Of a stretch of 64,000 bases of DNA, positions 41,564 through 50,145 are shown one piece after another. The stretch's first letter is position 1. The number at the start of each line of letters is the position of its first letter. The position numbers and the translations under genes were made by a program. Under the pieces are notes generated by a model. The model saw only the letters and a list, made by a program, of their open reading frames with translations. It did not search any database and was not told the DNA's origin. Source of the stretch: Lentzea pudingi (lineage in GTDB: Bacteria; Actinomycetota; Actinomycetes; Mycobacteriales; Pseudonocardiaceae); contig NZ_BMNC01000005.1 of NCBI RefSeq assembly GCF_014646255.1, positions 399,446 to 463,445 of the forward strand. The letters run 5' to 3'.

Positions 41564-42419
41564 CGATCTCGCCGTCGAACTCGGCGGCGGCCTCGGCCAG
41601 GAACTCGGCCGGGTCGTCGTAGCGCTGGGAGAAGTGGGTCAGCACCAGCTTGCGGACCCGGCAGTCCTTCGCGACGCGGGCGGCCTGCTGGGCGGTGAGG
41701 TGGCCGTGGTCGCCGGCGAGCTTCGTGTCGCGGGCGAGGTAGGTCGACTCGATCACGAGCATGTCGGCGTTGTCGGCGAGCTCGAAGACGTTGTCGCAGA
41801 GCCTCGTGTCCATGACGAACGCGAACCGCTGCCCCTTGCGGGGCTCGCTGACGTCCTCCAGCTTGACGCCGTTGAGCTCGCCCTCGGCCTGGAGCGTGCG
41901 GACCTGCGGCCCCTGGATGCCGTGCTCCCTGAGCTTCTCCGGGAGCATCCGGTGGCCGTCGGGCTCGGTCAGGCGGTAGCCGACGCTGTCGATGCCGTGG
42001 TCGAGCTCGAAGGCCTCGAGCCGGCCGAACTTCCCGTTGGCGACCTCGCCGTCACCGGTGACCGGCACCTCCTTGACGTCCGCGGCGTCGTAGAAGGCGC
42101 TGGCGTACCGGAGGCGTTCGAAGAAGTGGGCGCCCGAGCGCGGGTAGTGCGCGTGGACGGTGTGCGGGACGCGGTCCAGGCTGAGGCGCTGGATGATGCC
42201 GGGAACGCCCAGGCAGTGGTCGCCGTGGAAGTGGGTGATGCAGATCCGGGTGATGTCGCTCGCAGCGGCGCCCGACCGCAGGAGCTGCCGCTGGCTGCCG
42301 TCACCGGGGTCGAAGAGGAAGCCCTCGCCGTCCCACCTGAGCAGATAGCCGTTGTGGTTGCGCTGGCGGGTCGGGACCTGGCTGGCCGTTCCCAGGACGA
42401 TCAGTTCCCGGACTGTCAC
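41508..42419 (-). CDS. rnz: Ribonuclease Z
   Basis: The 303-residue metallo-beta-lactamase-fold nuclease matures tRNA 3' ends, which fits the absence of encoded CCA in the window's tRNAs. Motifs: HFHGDHCLG (zinc ligands, about 62-70), the flexible-arm region (about 150-190), FVMDTR (about 200) and THFSQRY with the final His (about 268). It overlaps the convergent epimerase by 56 bp. It is divergent from the serine hydrolase by 23 bp, so their promoters must interleave. Confidence 0.93.
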   Translation of the reverse strand: MTVRELIVLGTASQVPTRQRNHNGYLLRWDGEGFLFDPGDGSQRQLLRSGAAASDITRICITHFHGDHCLGVPGIIQRLSLDRVPHTVHAHYPRSGAHFFERLRYASAFYDAADVKEVPVTGDGEVANGKFGRLEAFELDHGIDSVGYRLTEPDGHRMLPEKLREHGIQGPQVRTLQAEGELNGVKLEDVSEPRKGQRFAFVMDTRLCDNVFELADNADMLVIESTYLARDTKLAGDHGHLTAQQAARVAKDCRVRKLVLTHFSQRYDDPAEFLAEAAAEFDGEIVIAKDLDRVPVPKRATGP

Positions 42420-42442
42420 CCCATGACGTTAACGTGCGTCCT

Positions 42443-43264
42443 ATGCGGAGCGTGGAAGTAGCGGCGTCCTGGCCTGTCGAGAACGTGGCGGTGGCCGTCG
42501 TCGCCGACGGTGCCGTAGTGGGTTCGCTGGGCGATCAACAGCGCGTGTTCCCGCTCGCGTCCGTCACGAAGCTGCTGACCTCGTACGCCGTGCTGGTGGC
42601 CGTCGAGGAGGGCGCGGTCGAGTGGGACCAGCCCGCGGGCCCTTCCGGCTCGACCGTGCGGCACCTGATCGCGCACACCGCCGGTTACGCGTTCGACAAG
42701 CCCGAGGTGCAGGCCGCCCCCGGCACCCGGCGCATCTATTCGAACGCCGGTTTCGACGTGCTGGCGTCTTTTGTGGACGAGGCCTGCGAGATGCCGTTCG
42801 CGACTTATCTGCACGAGGCCGTTTTCGCGCCTCTGGGGATGAATTCTTCTTCTTTGACCGGGTCGGCCGGCGCCGGAGCCGAGTCGTGTGCCGCTGACCT
42901 GGCTCTTTTCGCTGCTGAGCTGCTGTCGCCCCGACTGGTCTCGGCCGCGCTGGTGAACGAGGCGACGACGGTCGTCTTCGAGGGCCTGAACGGCGTGCTG
43001 CCCGGCTACGGAATGCAGAAGCCGAACGACTGGGGCCTCGGTTTCGAAATCCGCGACGGCAAGTCGCCGCACTGGACCGGCCTCACGTCCTCACCCAGGA
43101 CCTTCGGCCACTTCGGCCAGTCCGGCACGTTCCTGTGGGTCGACCCGGAGATCTCGTCCGCGTGCGTGGCCCTGACGGACCTGCGCTTCGGCCCGTGGGC
43201 GGTCGAGGCGTGGACGCCGTTCACCGACGGCGTCCGCGCCGAACTGGTCAGTCGGCGAGCCTGA
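42443..43264 (+). CDS. Beta-lactamase-related serine hydrolase (class C/PBP-like)
   Basis: The 273-residue protein has the serine beta-lactamase/DD-peptidase signatures SVTK (SxxK, about residue 40), YSN (about 100) and HFGQSG in the KTG position (about 217). There is no signal peptide, so it is cytoplasmic and probably an esterase or peptidase, not a lactamase. The ATG at 42443 follows TAACGT by 7 nt (leaderless). Its 3' end overlaps the convergent small gene by 17 bp. Confidence 0.88.
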   Translation: MRSVEVAASWPVENVAVAVVADGAVVGSLGDQQRVFPLASVTKLLTSYAVLVAVEEGAVEWDQPAGPSGSTVRHLIAHTAGYAFDKPEVQAAPGTRRIYSNAGFDVLASFVDEACEMPFATYLHEAVFAPLGMNSSSLTGSAGAGAESCAADLALFAAELLSPRLVSAALVNEATTVVFEGLNGVLPGYGMQKPNDWGLGFEIRDGKSPHWTGLTSSPRTFGHFGQSGTFLWVDPEISSACVALTDLRFGPWAVEAWTPFTDGVRAELVSRRA

Positions 43265-43574
43265 TCGCGAGCTGCCGCAGCACTTCCTGCACGTCGGCGT
43301 CCTCGTAGTCGTTCTCGTAGGCCTGCGCCACCCCGTGGAAGGCGTAGAGCAGCCCGGCCGTGAACCAGCCGAACTGCGACAACACCTGGTCCATGGCCTG
43401 CTTGAGGGCCTGCTGACCAGCCTCGTTGAGCTCGCCGTCGACCTTGACCTCGTAGCTGAACACGCCCTCCTGCAACGACTTGAGCGCCATCCGCAGGTAG
43501 TCGTTGGACCCGGCGCCGTCGTAGGTGAGCGTCAGGACGCCGAGCGCCCGCTGCATGATCTCCCGCTGCTCCAC
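43248..43574 (-). CDS. Hypothetical protein, 108 residues
   Basis: A soluble acidic helical protein (GTG start; EIMQRALGVLTLTYDGAG, QQALKQAMDQVLSQFGWFTA, ending RQLAIRLAD). The upstream in-frame extension to 43763 runs over the divergent RDD gene and is unlikely. Not recognised. It overlaps the serine hydrolase gene tail-to-tail by 17 bp. Confidence 0.7.
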   Translation of the reverse strand: MEQREIMQRALGVLTLTYDGAGSNDYLRMALKSLQEGVFSYEVKVDGELNEAGQQALKQAMDQVLSQFGWFTAGLLYAFHGVAQAYENDYEDADVQEVLRQLAIRLAD

Positions 43575-43700
43575 GCCGCCACTCTGCCCGTTGCCGCCGC
43601 GTGCGTCACCTTCCGACACCACCGAGCACAGGATTTCCGGTGCCGTCAACGGGTTGAACGACCCACATCGCCGACGGCACGGGTCGGCTACCTTCGGATC

Positions 43701-44258
43701 ATGACTGGCACCGACTTCAGCCGGCCGACCCGGTTGGAGGCCGCCAAGGAGCACGTCGGGCACGTTTTCGGCCCGAGGTTCGCGAGCCGGCTAGACACGT
43801 TCGACGACGGAACCCTGTACGTCACGGCCGGCGTCCTGGCGCGGCTGCTGGCGTGGGTCGTGGACTTCGTCGTCTACTTCCTCATCGCGTTCACCGGCTT
43901 CGTCGTGTTCGTGCTCGCGTTCCGCGACAGCGGCACCTCCGACAACGTGACCACCCTGACCATGCTCGGCATGCTGGCGGGGGCTCCGGTCCTGTACGGA
44001 CTGTTCTTCGGCAACGGCCGCGCGCTGGGCGCGATGCTCACCGGAACCCGGCTCGTCCGCGTCCACGACGGCGGCCGGATCGGCTTCGCGGCCTGCTGGG
44101 CCATGCTCGTGCGCACCCTGCTGTTCCCCTTGCTGATCGCCGCCTTCATCGCCGCCGGGGCGGCCGTCGGCTCACTCAGCAGGATCAGCATCGACGACGC
44201 CGCCACCCGCCGGCTGCACGAAGCCGGGTTCCTGCGTCTCGGCGCGGTCGAGCACTGA
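43701..44258 (+). CDS. RDD family membrane protein
   Basis: A 185-residue integral membrane protein with three or four membrane segments (about residues 47-75, 85-105, 135-158) and the RDD-type start of the first helix (LARLLAWVVDFVVYF), in which the second charge is Asp. RDD proteins are often transport-related, but function is unproven. The ATG has TACCTT 6 nt ahead (leaderless). Downstream is the tRNA-Arg terminator. Confidence 0.87.
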   Translation: MTGTDFSRPTRLEAAKEHVGHVFGPRFASRLDTFDDGTLYVTAGVLARLLAWVVDFVVYFLIAFTGFVVFVLAFRDSGTSDNVTTLTMLGMLAGAPVLYGLFFGNGRALGAMLTGTRLVRVHDGGRIGFAACWAMLVRTLLFPLLIAAFIAAGAAVGSLSRISIDDAATRRLHEAGFLRLGAVEH

Positions 44259-44298
44259 GGATCCGCGCGAGGAATTCGGCGAAATGACCGCACACGAC

Positions 44299-44332
44299 AA
44301 AGCCCCAGCGGACCGAAGTCCAGCTGGGGCTT
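44299..44332. terminator. Terminator of the tRNA-Arg gene (possibly bidirectional)
   Basis: AAGCCCCAGC pairs perfectly with GCTGGGGCTT, with an inner GGAC/GTCC stem. It lies just beyond the tRNA-Arg 3' end and after the convergent RDD gene. Confidence 0.8.
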
Positions 44333-44338
44333 GTGCAG

Positions 44339-44411
44339 TGCGCTCGGCAGGATTCGAACCTGCAACCTTCTGATCCGTAGTCAGATGCTCTATCCGTTGA
44401 GCTACGAGCGC
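44339..44411 (-). tRNA. tRNA-Arg(ACG)
   Basis: A 73-nt tRNA: acceptor arms GCGCTCG and CGAGCGC, D arm AGCTCAACGGATAGAGC, anticodon ACG in CTACGGA, and T arm GGTTCGAATCC. It is the substrate of TadA (A34 to inosine). Confidence 0.95.
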
Positions 44412-44453
44412 GAGCTATTCAATTGTAACCGATCCCCTAGAGGCTCGGCCTTG

Positions 44454-44543
44454 CGGAGGCTCCGGGATTTGAACCCGGGATGGGGGGTTACCCCAAACCG
44501 CATTAGCAGTGCGGCGCCATAGACCAGACTAGGCGAAGCCTCC
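44454..44543 (-). tRNA. tRNA-Ser(GCT)
   Basis: A 90-nt type II tRNA: acceptor arms GGAGGCT and AGCCTCC, anticodon GCT in CTGCTAA, a long variable arm and T arm GGTTCAAATCC. It lies 42 nt upstream of tRNA-Arg on the same strand and is probably cotranscribed with it. Confidence 0.95.
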
Positions 44544-44698
44544 CGGGACCATCCTCGGCCACGGGACATAGGTTACACACGTCCTCAACCGAGTTGCAAA
44601 ACGCCCCCCTCGAAGCCTGGAACGCGCTGGTCAGGGCACGTTCCGAGGGCTCGAGAGGGGCGGTAAACGCCTGGTCGGCGCGAGCGGAGTGACCTAGA

Positions 44699-46642
44699 TC
44701 ATTCCGAGGCGAGTTCCAGGAACGGTTGCAGGGACTCGGGATTGCGCAGTGCGCCGCGGCTGACGGCTCGGTCCGGGTCCATGCCGGCGAGGATCTTCTT
44801 GACCGGGACCTCGCACTTCTTGCCGTTCAACGTGCGCGGGACCTCGGTCACGGCGACGAAGCGGTTCGGGACGTGGCGAGGGGACAGCGAGGCCCGCAGT
44901 TCGCGGCGCAGCAACGGTTCCACGTCTGCCAGAGTGACGCCGTTGAGGACCACGAAGCAGAGGAGTTCGCCCTCCACCGCGCCCGAGGTGTCGATCACCA
45001 GGGAGTCGACCACGCCCTCGACGGACTCGACGACGCGGTAGAACTCCGAGGTGCCCATGCGGACGCCGCCTCGGTTCAGGGTCGAGTCGGAGCGGCCGTA
45101 GATCACCGCCGAGCCTCGTGGGGTGATGCGGATCCAGTCGCCGTGGCGCCAGATTCCGGGATATGTGTCGAAGTACGCGTCGCGGAGCTTCGAGCCGTCC
45201 TCGTCGCCCCAGAAGAAGACCGGCATGGACGGCATCGGCTTGGTGATGACCAGTTCGCCGACCGCGTCCTCCAAAACACCCCCCGCCTCGTCGTAGGCGA
45301 AGACCGCGGCGCCCAGGGCTCGGCAGGAGAGCTCGCCGAGCCAGACCGGGCGGTCGGGGGAGGCCGCCACGAAGGCGGTGCAGAGGTCGGTGCCGCCGGA
45401 GACCGAGGCGATCTGGACGTCCTTGCCGACGGCGGAGGCGATCCAGCGGAAGCCTTCCGGGCTCAGGGGTGCGCCGGTCGAGCCGACCACGCGCAGGCCC
45501 GTCAGGTCGTAGCTGGAGGACGGGTCGAGGCCCTCCTTCAGGCACGACTGGACGTACGGGGCGGAGGTGCCGAAGTAGGTCACGCGGTGCTGTTCGGCCA
45601 AGTGCCACAACGTGTTCAGCGACGGGTACGCCGGGCTGCCGTCGTACAGGACGATGGTGGTGCCGACCATGAGGGCGCCCACCAGGTAGTTCCACATCAT
45701 CCAGCCGGTGGTGGTGAACCAGAAGAAGCGGTCCCCCGGGCCGAGGTCGCTGTGCAGGCCGAGCATCTTGAGGTGTTCCAGGACGATGCCGCCGTGGCCC
45801 TGGACGATGCCCTTGGGCAGGCCCGTGGTGCCGGACGAGTAGAGCACCCACAGCGGGTGGTCGAACGGCACCGGGGTGAACTCCGGCGCGGCGCCCTCGA
45901 AGGAGCTCACCAGTTCGGCGAACGAGTGGGTGTCCGGCAGCGAGGCGCCGTTGTCCAGGTAGTCGATCAGGACCGTGGCGCGCAGGCCGGGCAGTTGCGC
46001 GCGGATCTCCTCGACCACCGGGCGGCAGTCGAACGACCGTCCGTTGTAGACGTAGCCGGAGACCGCGACGAACACCGCCGGCTCGATCTGGGTGAAGCGG
46101 TCGGCCACGGCTCGGGCGCCGAAGTCCGGGGAGCAGGACGACCACGTGGCGCCCAGCGAGGCGGCCGCCAGGAACGCGATGAGGGCCTCGGGGGCGTTCG
46201 GGACGAGTGCCACCACCCGGTCGCCCTGGGAGACGCCCAGAGATGCCAATGCGGCCCGGAAAGCGGCCACGCGCGTGCGCAGCGCACCGAACGTCAGGGA
46301 GGACGTGACGCCGTCTTCGCGATGGAAGATCACGGCGAGGTCGTCGTCGTCACCGCGGCGGAGTGCGTGCTCGGCGTAGTTCAGAGTGGCGCCGGGGAAC
46401 CACTCGGCGCCGGGCATCTCCGTGGAGCCCAGGACGCGCTCGTAAGGCGTGTGGAACCGAACGTCGAAGTACGAAGCAATGGCGCCCCAGAACCCCTCGA
46501 GGTCTGAGACCGACCACTCCCACAGCGACTCGTAGTCGGGGAGGTCGTGCCCGCGGCCTGCCAGCCACGAGCGGAAGGCGGTCATCCCGTTGTCCCTTGT
46601 GGGGTCCGGGCGCCACAGCAGTTCGACGTCGGTGTCGGTCAT
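44699..46642 (-). CDS. Acetoacetate--CoA ligase
   Basis: A 647-residue ANL-superfamily enzyme of the acetoacetyl-CoA synthetase type. It has the characteristic N terminus with FWGAIASYFDVRFHTPYERVL (about 50-70), GAEWFPGATLNYAEH (about 78-92), the P-loop YSSGTTGLPKGIVQGHGG (about 272-289) and the C-terminal Lys of GKKCEVPVKK. It activates acetoacetate with ATP and CoA, for ketone-body or polyhydroxybutyrate use. It is monocistronic, downstream of nothing related; the thiolase at 27 kb could act on its product. Confidence 0.93.
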   Translation of the reverse strand: MTDTDVELLWRPDPTRDNGMTAFRSWLAGRGHDLPDYESLWEWSVSDLEGFWGAIASYFDVRFHTPYERVLGSTEMPGAEWFPGATLNYAEHALRRGDDDDLAVIFHREDGVTSSLTFGALRTRVAAFRAALASLGVSQGDRVVALVPNAPEALIAFLAAASLGATWSSCSPDFGARAVADRFTQIEPAVFVAVSGYVYNGRSFDCRPVVEEIRAQLPGLRATVLIDYLDNGASLPDTHSFAELVSSFEGAAPEFTPVPFDHPLWVLYSSGTTGLPKGIVQGHGGIVLEHLKMLGLHSDLGPGDRFFWFTTTGWMMWNYLVGALMVGTTIVLYDGSPAYPSLNTLWHLAEQHRVTYFGTSAPYVQSCLKEGLDPSSSYDLTGLRVVGSTGAPLSPEGFRWIASAVGKDVQIASVSGGTDLCTAFVAASPDRPVWLGELSCRALGAAVFAYDEAGGVLEDAVGELVITKPMPSMPVFFWGDEDGSKLRDAYFDTYPGIWRHGDWIRITPRGSAVIYGRSDSTLNRGGVRMGTSEFYRVVESVEGVVDSLVIDTSGAVEGELLCFVVLNGVTLADVEPLLRRELRASLSPRHVPNRFVAVTEVPRTLNGKKCEVPVKKILAGMDPDRAVSRGALRNPESLQPFLELASE

Positions 46643-46717
46643 GCCCCATGTCTAACCGAGGCACAACCCCACGTCCATGTGTGATTGGCGGACTTGCGGC
46701 AGTCCGCCGGTGTGGAA

Positions 46718-47473
46718 CTATCCCGCCGCGATCAACTCGTCGACGGCGCTGGTCAGGCGGGAGGCGTCGGCCGGGGCGAGCACCAGCCAGCCGTCCTGCC
46801 TGCGCAGGAGGTAGCGGCCCTCACGGGTGTCGAGCCACGACACCGAACGTCCGGTCGGGCGGGGCACGCCGTCGCGGTTGCGGGCCGTGAGACCGAGCTC
46901 GCCGCCACCGATGCGGGAGGTGACGATCCGCATCAGGTTGTGCGCCTCCGGCTCGCGGATGCCCGCGTCGCGCAGCACGTCGAGGAACGCCTGCTTGCCC
47001 TCCTGCTCGCCTGCCTGACCTGCACGGACGTAGTCGTCCCAGCGCACGTTCACAGCACGGCCGGTGCCGGGCGCGAGGCCTGGCAACGATGACACCGTGG
47101 CCGAGGCCAGCGACGTCGGGTGGAACGAGTAGAGGTGCACCTCGTCGTTCACACGGGCGGCGAAGGCACCGCCCCAGCCCGCGCACGCGATGCCGCGGGC
47201 CAGTTCGGTGCCCTTGAAGTACGCGATCTCCAGCGCGCGGTCGAACTCGCCGAGACCGCTGACCAGCGCCCGCAGGTCGGGATCCGGCCGCTGGATCGTG
47301 CCCAACCGGCGAGCGTGCAACGTGCGCGAGCTCTCCTCGACGAGACGCTGCCGCGCCGCCCGGGTGGCCCCGACGTGGGGCGTGCCGAGCGGCACGACGC
47401 GGTCCTCGCCGTGCACGGCCTGCCACAACAGGAAGAACTCCTGCGAGCTCACCGTGAACTGGCTTTGGTTCAC
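46718..47473 (-). CDS. ESX secretion-associated protein of the EspG family
   Basis: A 251-residue cytoplasmic protein with the EspG pattern (SSQEFFLLWQAVHGEDRVVPLG at the start; strand-rich middle GIACAGWGGAFAARVNDEVHLYSF; GRYLLRRQDGWLVLAPAD near the end). In mycobacteria EspG chaperones PE-PPE dimers for type VII secretion. The GTG start overlaps the PPE gene's stop by 4 bp, the expected partner. No ESX membrane genes (EccB-E) are in the window. Confidence 0.85.
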   Translation of the reverse strand: MNQSQFTVSSQEFFLLWQAVHGEDRVVPLGTPHVGATRAARQRLVEESSRTLHARRLGTIQRPDPDLRALVSGLGEFDRALEIAYFKGTELARGIACAGWGGAFAARVNDEVHLYSFHPTSLASATVSSLPGLAPGTGRAVNVRWDDYVRAGQAGEQEGKQAFLDVLRDAGIREPEAHNLMRIVTSRIGGGELGLTARNRDGVPRPTGRSVSWLDTREGRYLLRRQDGWLVLAPADASRLTSAVDELIAAG

Positions 47474-48741
47474 TGACCGATCACCGGCGGGGCCGCCTTG
47501 CGGTCCAGGCCGAAGACGTTGTCGTCCTCTTCCAGGTAGCTCGCCGTCTTGTGTTCCTTGGAGTCGTTCTGGCCGCCGGCGGCCGCGGGGGCACCGGCCA
47601 TCGGCGCCCCGCCCATCGCGAGCGGGTTCTGGAACGCCTTGGTCGTGTTGCCGGGTGCGGCGGAGGCAGCAGCCGCGGCGCCACCGGCGCCACCACCGCG
47701 GGAGCCCTCGCTGACACCGGCCGAGCCACCGCCGGACATCGGACCACCGGCTCCGCCGCCACCGGCAGCGCCCTGGTTGCCGGAGCCGGAGCCGAACGGA
47801 CGGGCCATGCCGCCGCCGAAGCCACCGCCCGCGCCACCACCACGGCCACCGCCCGCACCGCCGCCGTAACGGGAGGAGGTGTTCGTGGTGCCGCGGTTCT
47901 GGTTCTGCGTGCCGGTCGTGACGGGAGCGGCCGCGCCGCCGCTGGGGGTGCCGTCCGGGGACGTGCCCGGCGTGCGGGTGGTGAGGTCGGGACCGGTCGG
48001 CGTCGGGTTGAGCGGGTTGACCGGGGGCGTGAACTGCGAGGGCACGGTCTGGTCGACCGCGGCCGAGTTGCGCTGGAACGCCGCCATCACGTCCGCCGCG
48101 CGGCGGTGCGAGGCGTCGTTGGCCGCGAGGGTGTCGACGGGGCTGGTGCCGATGGTCTCGAAGCCCGCGAACTCACCGCCGTTCTGCGCGATCAGGCGGT
48201 CGCGCAGGCCCGCGGAGGCGAACCCGTCGACCTGGTCGACCTGTGCCAGCCGGTCCTGCAGCACCGGCCTGGGCGGTAACGCCGTGTCGGTGGGCACCGG
48301 CGGTGCGGGAGCCTTGGGAGGCGGCGGCATCGCGTCACGTGCGGCCTCGACGTTGCTGGTCTCGGTCGTGATCGCGGCCGAGACCTTCGTCGCGTAGTTC
48401 GCGGTGTCGTCCACCCAGTTGGTGACCTCGGTGATGCCACCGCGGGCGAGCCTGGCCGACTCGCTGTCCCAGCCGACCGAGGAGTCCTCGACGGCCTTGA
48501 GCAGGCTCGTGCGCACGCCGGCGATGTCCTCGCCGATCTTCTGCCAGTTCGTGGCGGCGGCCTGGGCACCGGCGAGGTTCACGCCCGTGTGCACCATGTT
48601 GTAGAGCTGCTCGTGGCTGTACGTCATCCAGTCGACCGGCTCGTGCAGGTCGTTGCGGTCGTACTTGTCGTCGTTGTGGTGGTTCGACGACTTGTTGTCC
48701 TTGTCGCCGTTGCCCTTGTTGTCGTGCGATCCCTGACTCAC
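47470..48741 (-). CDS. PPE-type type VII secretion substrate with Gly-rich tail
   Basis: A 423-residue protein: a short Asn/Asp/Lys/His-rich lead (residues 1-33), a PPE-like helical hairpin (about 38-150, with WMTYSHEQLYNMVHTG and NWQKIGEDIAGVRTSLL), a Pro-rich linker, and a long Gly/Ala/Ser-rich tail (about 280-390). The GTG at 48741 overlaps the upstream stop and is chosen over a start at 48984, which would bury most of the upstream gene. It is the likely cargo for the adjacent EspG. Confidence 0.85.
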   Translation of the reverse strand: MSQGSHDNKGNGDKDNKSSNHHNDDKYDRNDLHEPVDWMTYSHEQLYNMVHTGVNLAGAQAAATNWQKIGEDIAGVRTSLLKAVEDSSVGWDSESARLARGGITEVTNWVDDTANYATKVSAAITTETSNVEAARDAMPPPPKAPAPPVPTDTALPPRPVLQDRLAQVDQVDGFASAGLRDRLIAQNGGEFAGFETIGTSPVDTLAANDASHRRAADVMAAFQRNSAAVDQTVPSQFTPPVNPLNPTPTGPDLTTRTPGTSPDGTPSGGAAAPVTTGTQNQNRGTTNTSSRYGGGAGGGRGGGAGGGFGGGMARPFGSGSGNQGAAGGGGAGGPMSGGGSAGVSEGSRGGGAGGAAAAASAAPGNTTKAFQNPLAMGGAPMAGAPAAAGGQNDSKEHKTASYLEEDDNVFGLDRKAAPPVIGQ

Positions 48742-49292
48742 CAGGACCCCCCGGCGTTCTTCATCGACTGTTCGGCTTCTTCGTCGGCGTCTCGGAGGGT
48801 GTCGCGGTTGCGGCGCAGCGCGTTGCTGATGTCGTCGAGGACCTTGAACAGGTCGAGCAACGCCTTCGCGGCGCCCGAGTCCTCGCCGACGGCCAGGTCG
48901 GAGAACCGCGCGCTGATCGCCTTGGCGACCGGGTTCTCCCCCAGCTGCAGCGGAGTGGCCAGCTGGTCGGTCGCGCGCTTCCACAGGTCCATCACCTGGT
49001 CGCGCGCGGTCTCGACCGCCTTGATCAACGCATCGGCGGACTCGACGTCGAGCGTCAGCTTCCCCCGGTCCGCCGCCTCGTCGAGCTTCGCCGCGGCGTG
49101 GCTCGCCTCCGCCTTGTCCACCAGCATCTGCTGCTGGAGGGCGGGTTTCGCCGCCGCCAGCTGCTCAGCGGTGATCGGCACGGTGGCCGATGTCGTCACC
49201 GCCGGTGTCACCGCTGGTGGTTCCGCCGGCGGGACGGTGCCCGTCGTCGCCGCACCCGTCGTCGGGGTACCTGTCCCAGTGCCTTCAGCCAT
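48738..49292 (-). CDS. Hypothetical ESX-operon protein, 184 residues
   Basis: The first gene of the ESX operon. A Thr/Pro-rich N terminus (residues 1-38) precedes a long helical region (about 40-180) with the look of a coiled, WXG100-like or PE-like partner (KLDEAADRGKLTLDVESADA; VMDLWKRATDQLATPLQLG), ending MKNAGGSW. There is no signal peptide. It is translationally coupled to the PPE gene by a GTGA overlap. It may be the heterodimer partner of the PPE protein; this is inference from position. Confidence 0.78.
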   Translation of the reverse strand: MAEGTGTGTPTTGAATTGTVPPAEPPAVTPAVTTSATVPITAEQLAAAKPALQQQMLVDKAEASHAAAKLDEAADRGKLTLDVESADALIKAVETARDQVMDLWKRATDQLATPLQLGENPVAKAISARFSDLAVGEDSGAAKALLDLFKVLDDISNALRRNRDTLRDADEEAEQSMKNAGGSW

Positions 49293-49427
49293 CCCTCATA
49301 ACCCCCTGCACTGCTAACTCGTCACCGCAGCACTGAGTGTTACGCGCAGCTACACCCAGTCAGCCGTCCGAAGCACTCCTTAGATGTACCTGGAGGACGG
49401 TTCGGTTCCAATCCGCCGTAAAGACCC

Positions 49428-50069
49428 TTACCTCATGTGAGCGTCGAACCAGTTCAACGCACGAACCCATGCTTCGTCACTCGAAACGGTGAAACGAACC
49501 AGATCGGACGCCGTTTCGGAGCTGATCACAGCATCACGAAGCTTGCTCACTTCTTCCGAGTCGTCGTCACCGAAGATGCCGAGCCACGGGCAGCTCAGGT
49601 CGGCGGCGACGTCCACCAGCGCGGGGAGGCCCTCCGAGAGCGGCTCGAGGATGCCGGGCGCCTGCACGGTGACGGCCGCGCCGATCGACCGGCTGGCGGC
49701 GACCACCATGGCGACGGTGCCGCCGATGTCGAAGCCGACGACGCCCATCTGGTCGGCGCTCACGCCCTGCTGGCCGAGCCAGACGAACGCGACGTCGGTG
49801 TCCGCGAGCAGCCGGTCGCCGTTGAGCTTGCTGACCTGGTCCTTGATGTCGGCACCGTGCACCCGGTCCTCGTCGTAGAGGTGCGGCGCGATCGCGAGCC
49901 AGCCCTCGTCGGCGAGGCTGCCCACGAGCGTGCGGACGCCCGTGGTGATGCCCCGGGCTTCGTGCAGCACCACGAGCCCGCCCCGCACGGCGGAGTCGGG
50001 TTCGGCGATCGTCACCCGCAGCTCACGGCCGTCGGTGAGGGAAAGCGTCTCGGTGCGGGTTGAGGTCAT
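49428..50069 (-). CDS. Dienelactone hydrolase-fold protein with Asp at the nucleophile position
   Basis: A 213-residue alpha/beta hydrolase of the dienelactone hydrolase family (LVVLHEARGITTGVR near the start; HLYDEDRV). The nucleophile elbow reads GFDIGGTVA (about residue 108), where family members have Cys or Ser, and the usual C-terminal GHGF His region is SSDEAWVRAL. The triad is therefore altered or lost. ATG at 50069 with GGGTGGGA ahead is chosen over 50147, which would overlap the divergent aminotransferase. Confidence 0.82.
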   Translation of the reverse strand: MTSTRTETLSLTDGRELRVTIAEPDSAVRGGLVVLHEARGITTGVRTLVGSLADEGWLAIAPHLYDEDRVHGADIKDQVSKLNGDRLLADTDVAFVWLGQQGVSADQMGVVGFDIGGTVAMVVAASRSIGAAVTVQAPGILEPLSEGLPALVDVAADLSCPWLGIFGDDDSEEVSKLRDAVISSETASDLVRFTVSSDEAWVRALNWFDAHMR

Positions 50070-50145
50070 GATTCCCACCCTTCCACGCGGGGGTGAACTC
50101 CAGTCAACGTGACCAATCGGACGGAGCAATGCGAGGATCGGTGAC

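Noticed and set aside
47600..47870. Gly-rich repeats in the PPE gene as a CRISPR or tandem-repeat array
   Set aside because: The repeats are degenerate codons for Gly/Ala/Ser within a coding tail, with no spacer-repeat regularity.
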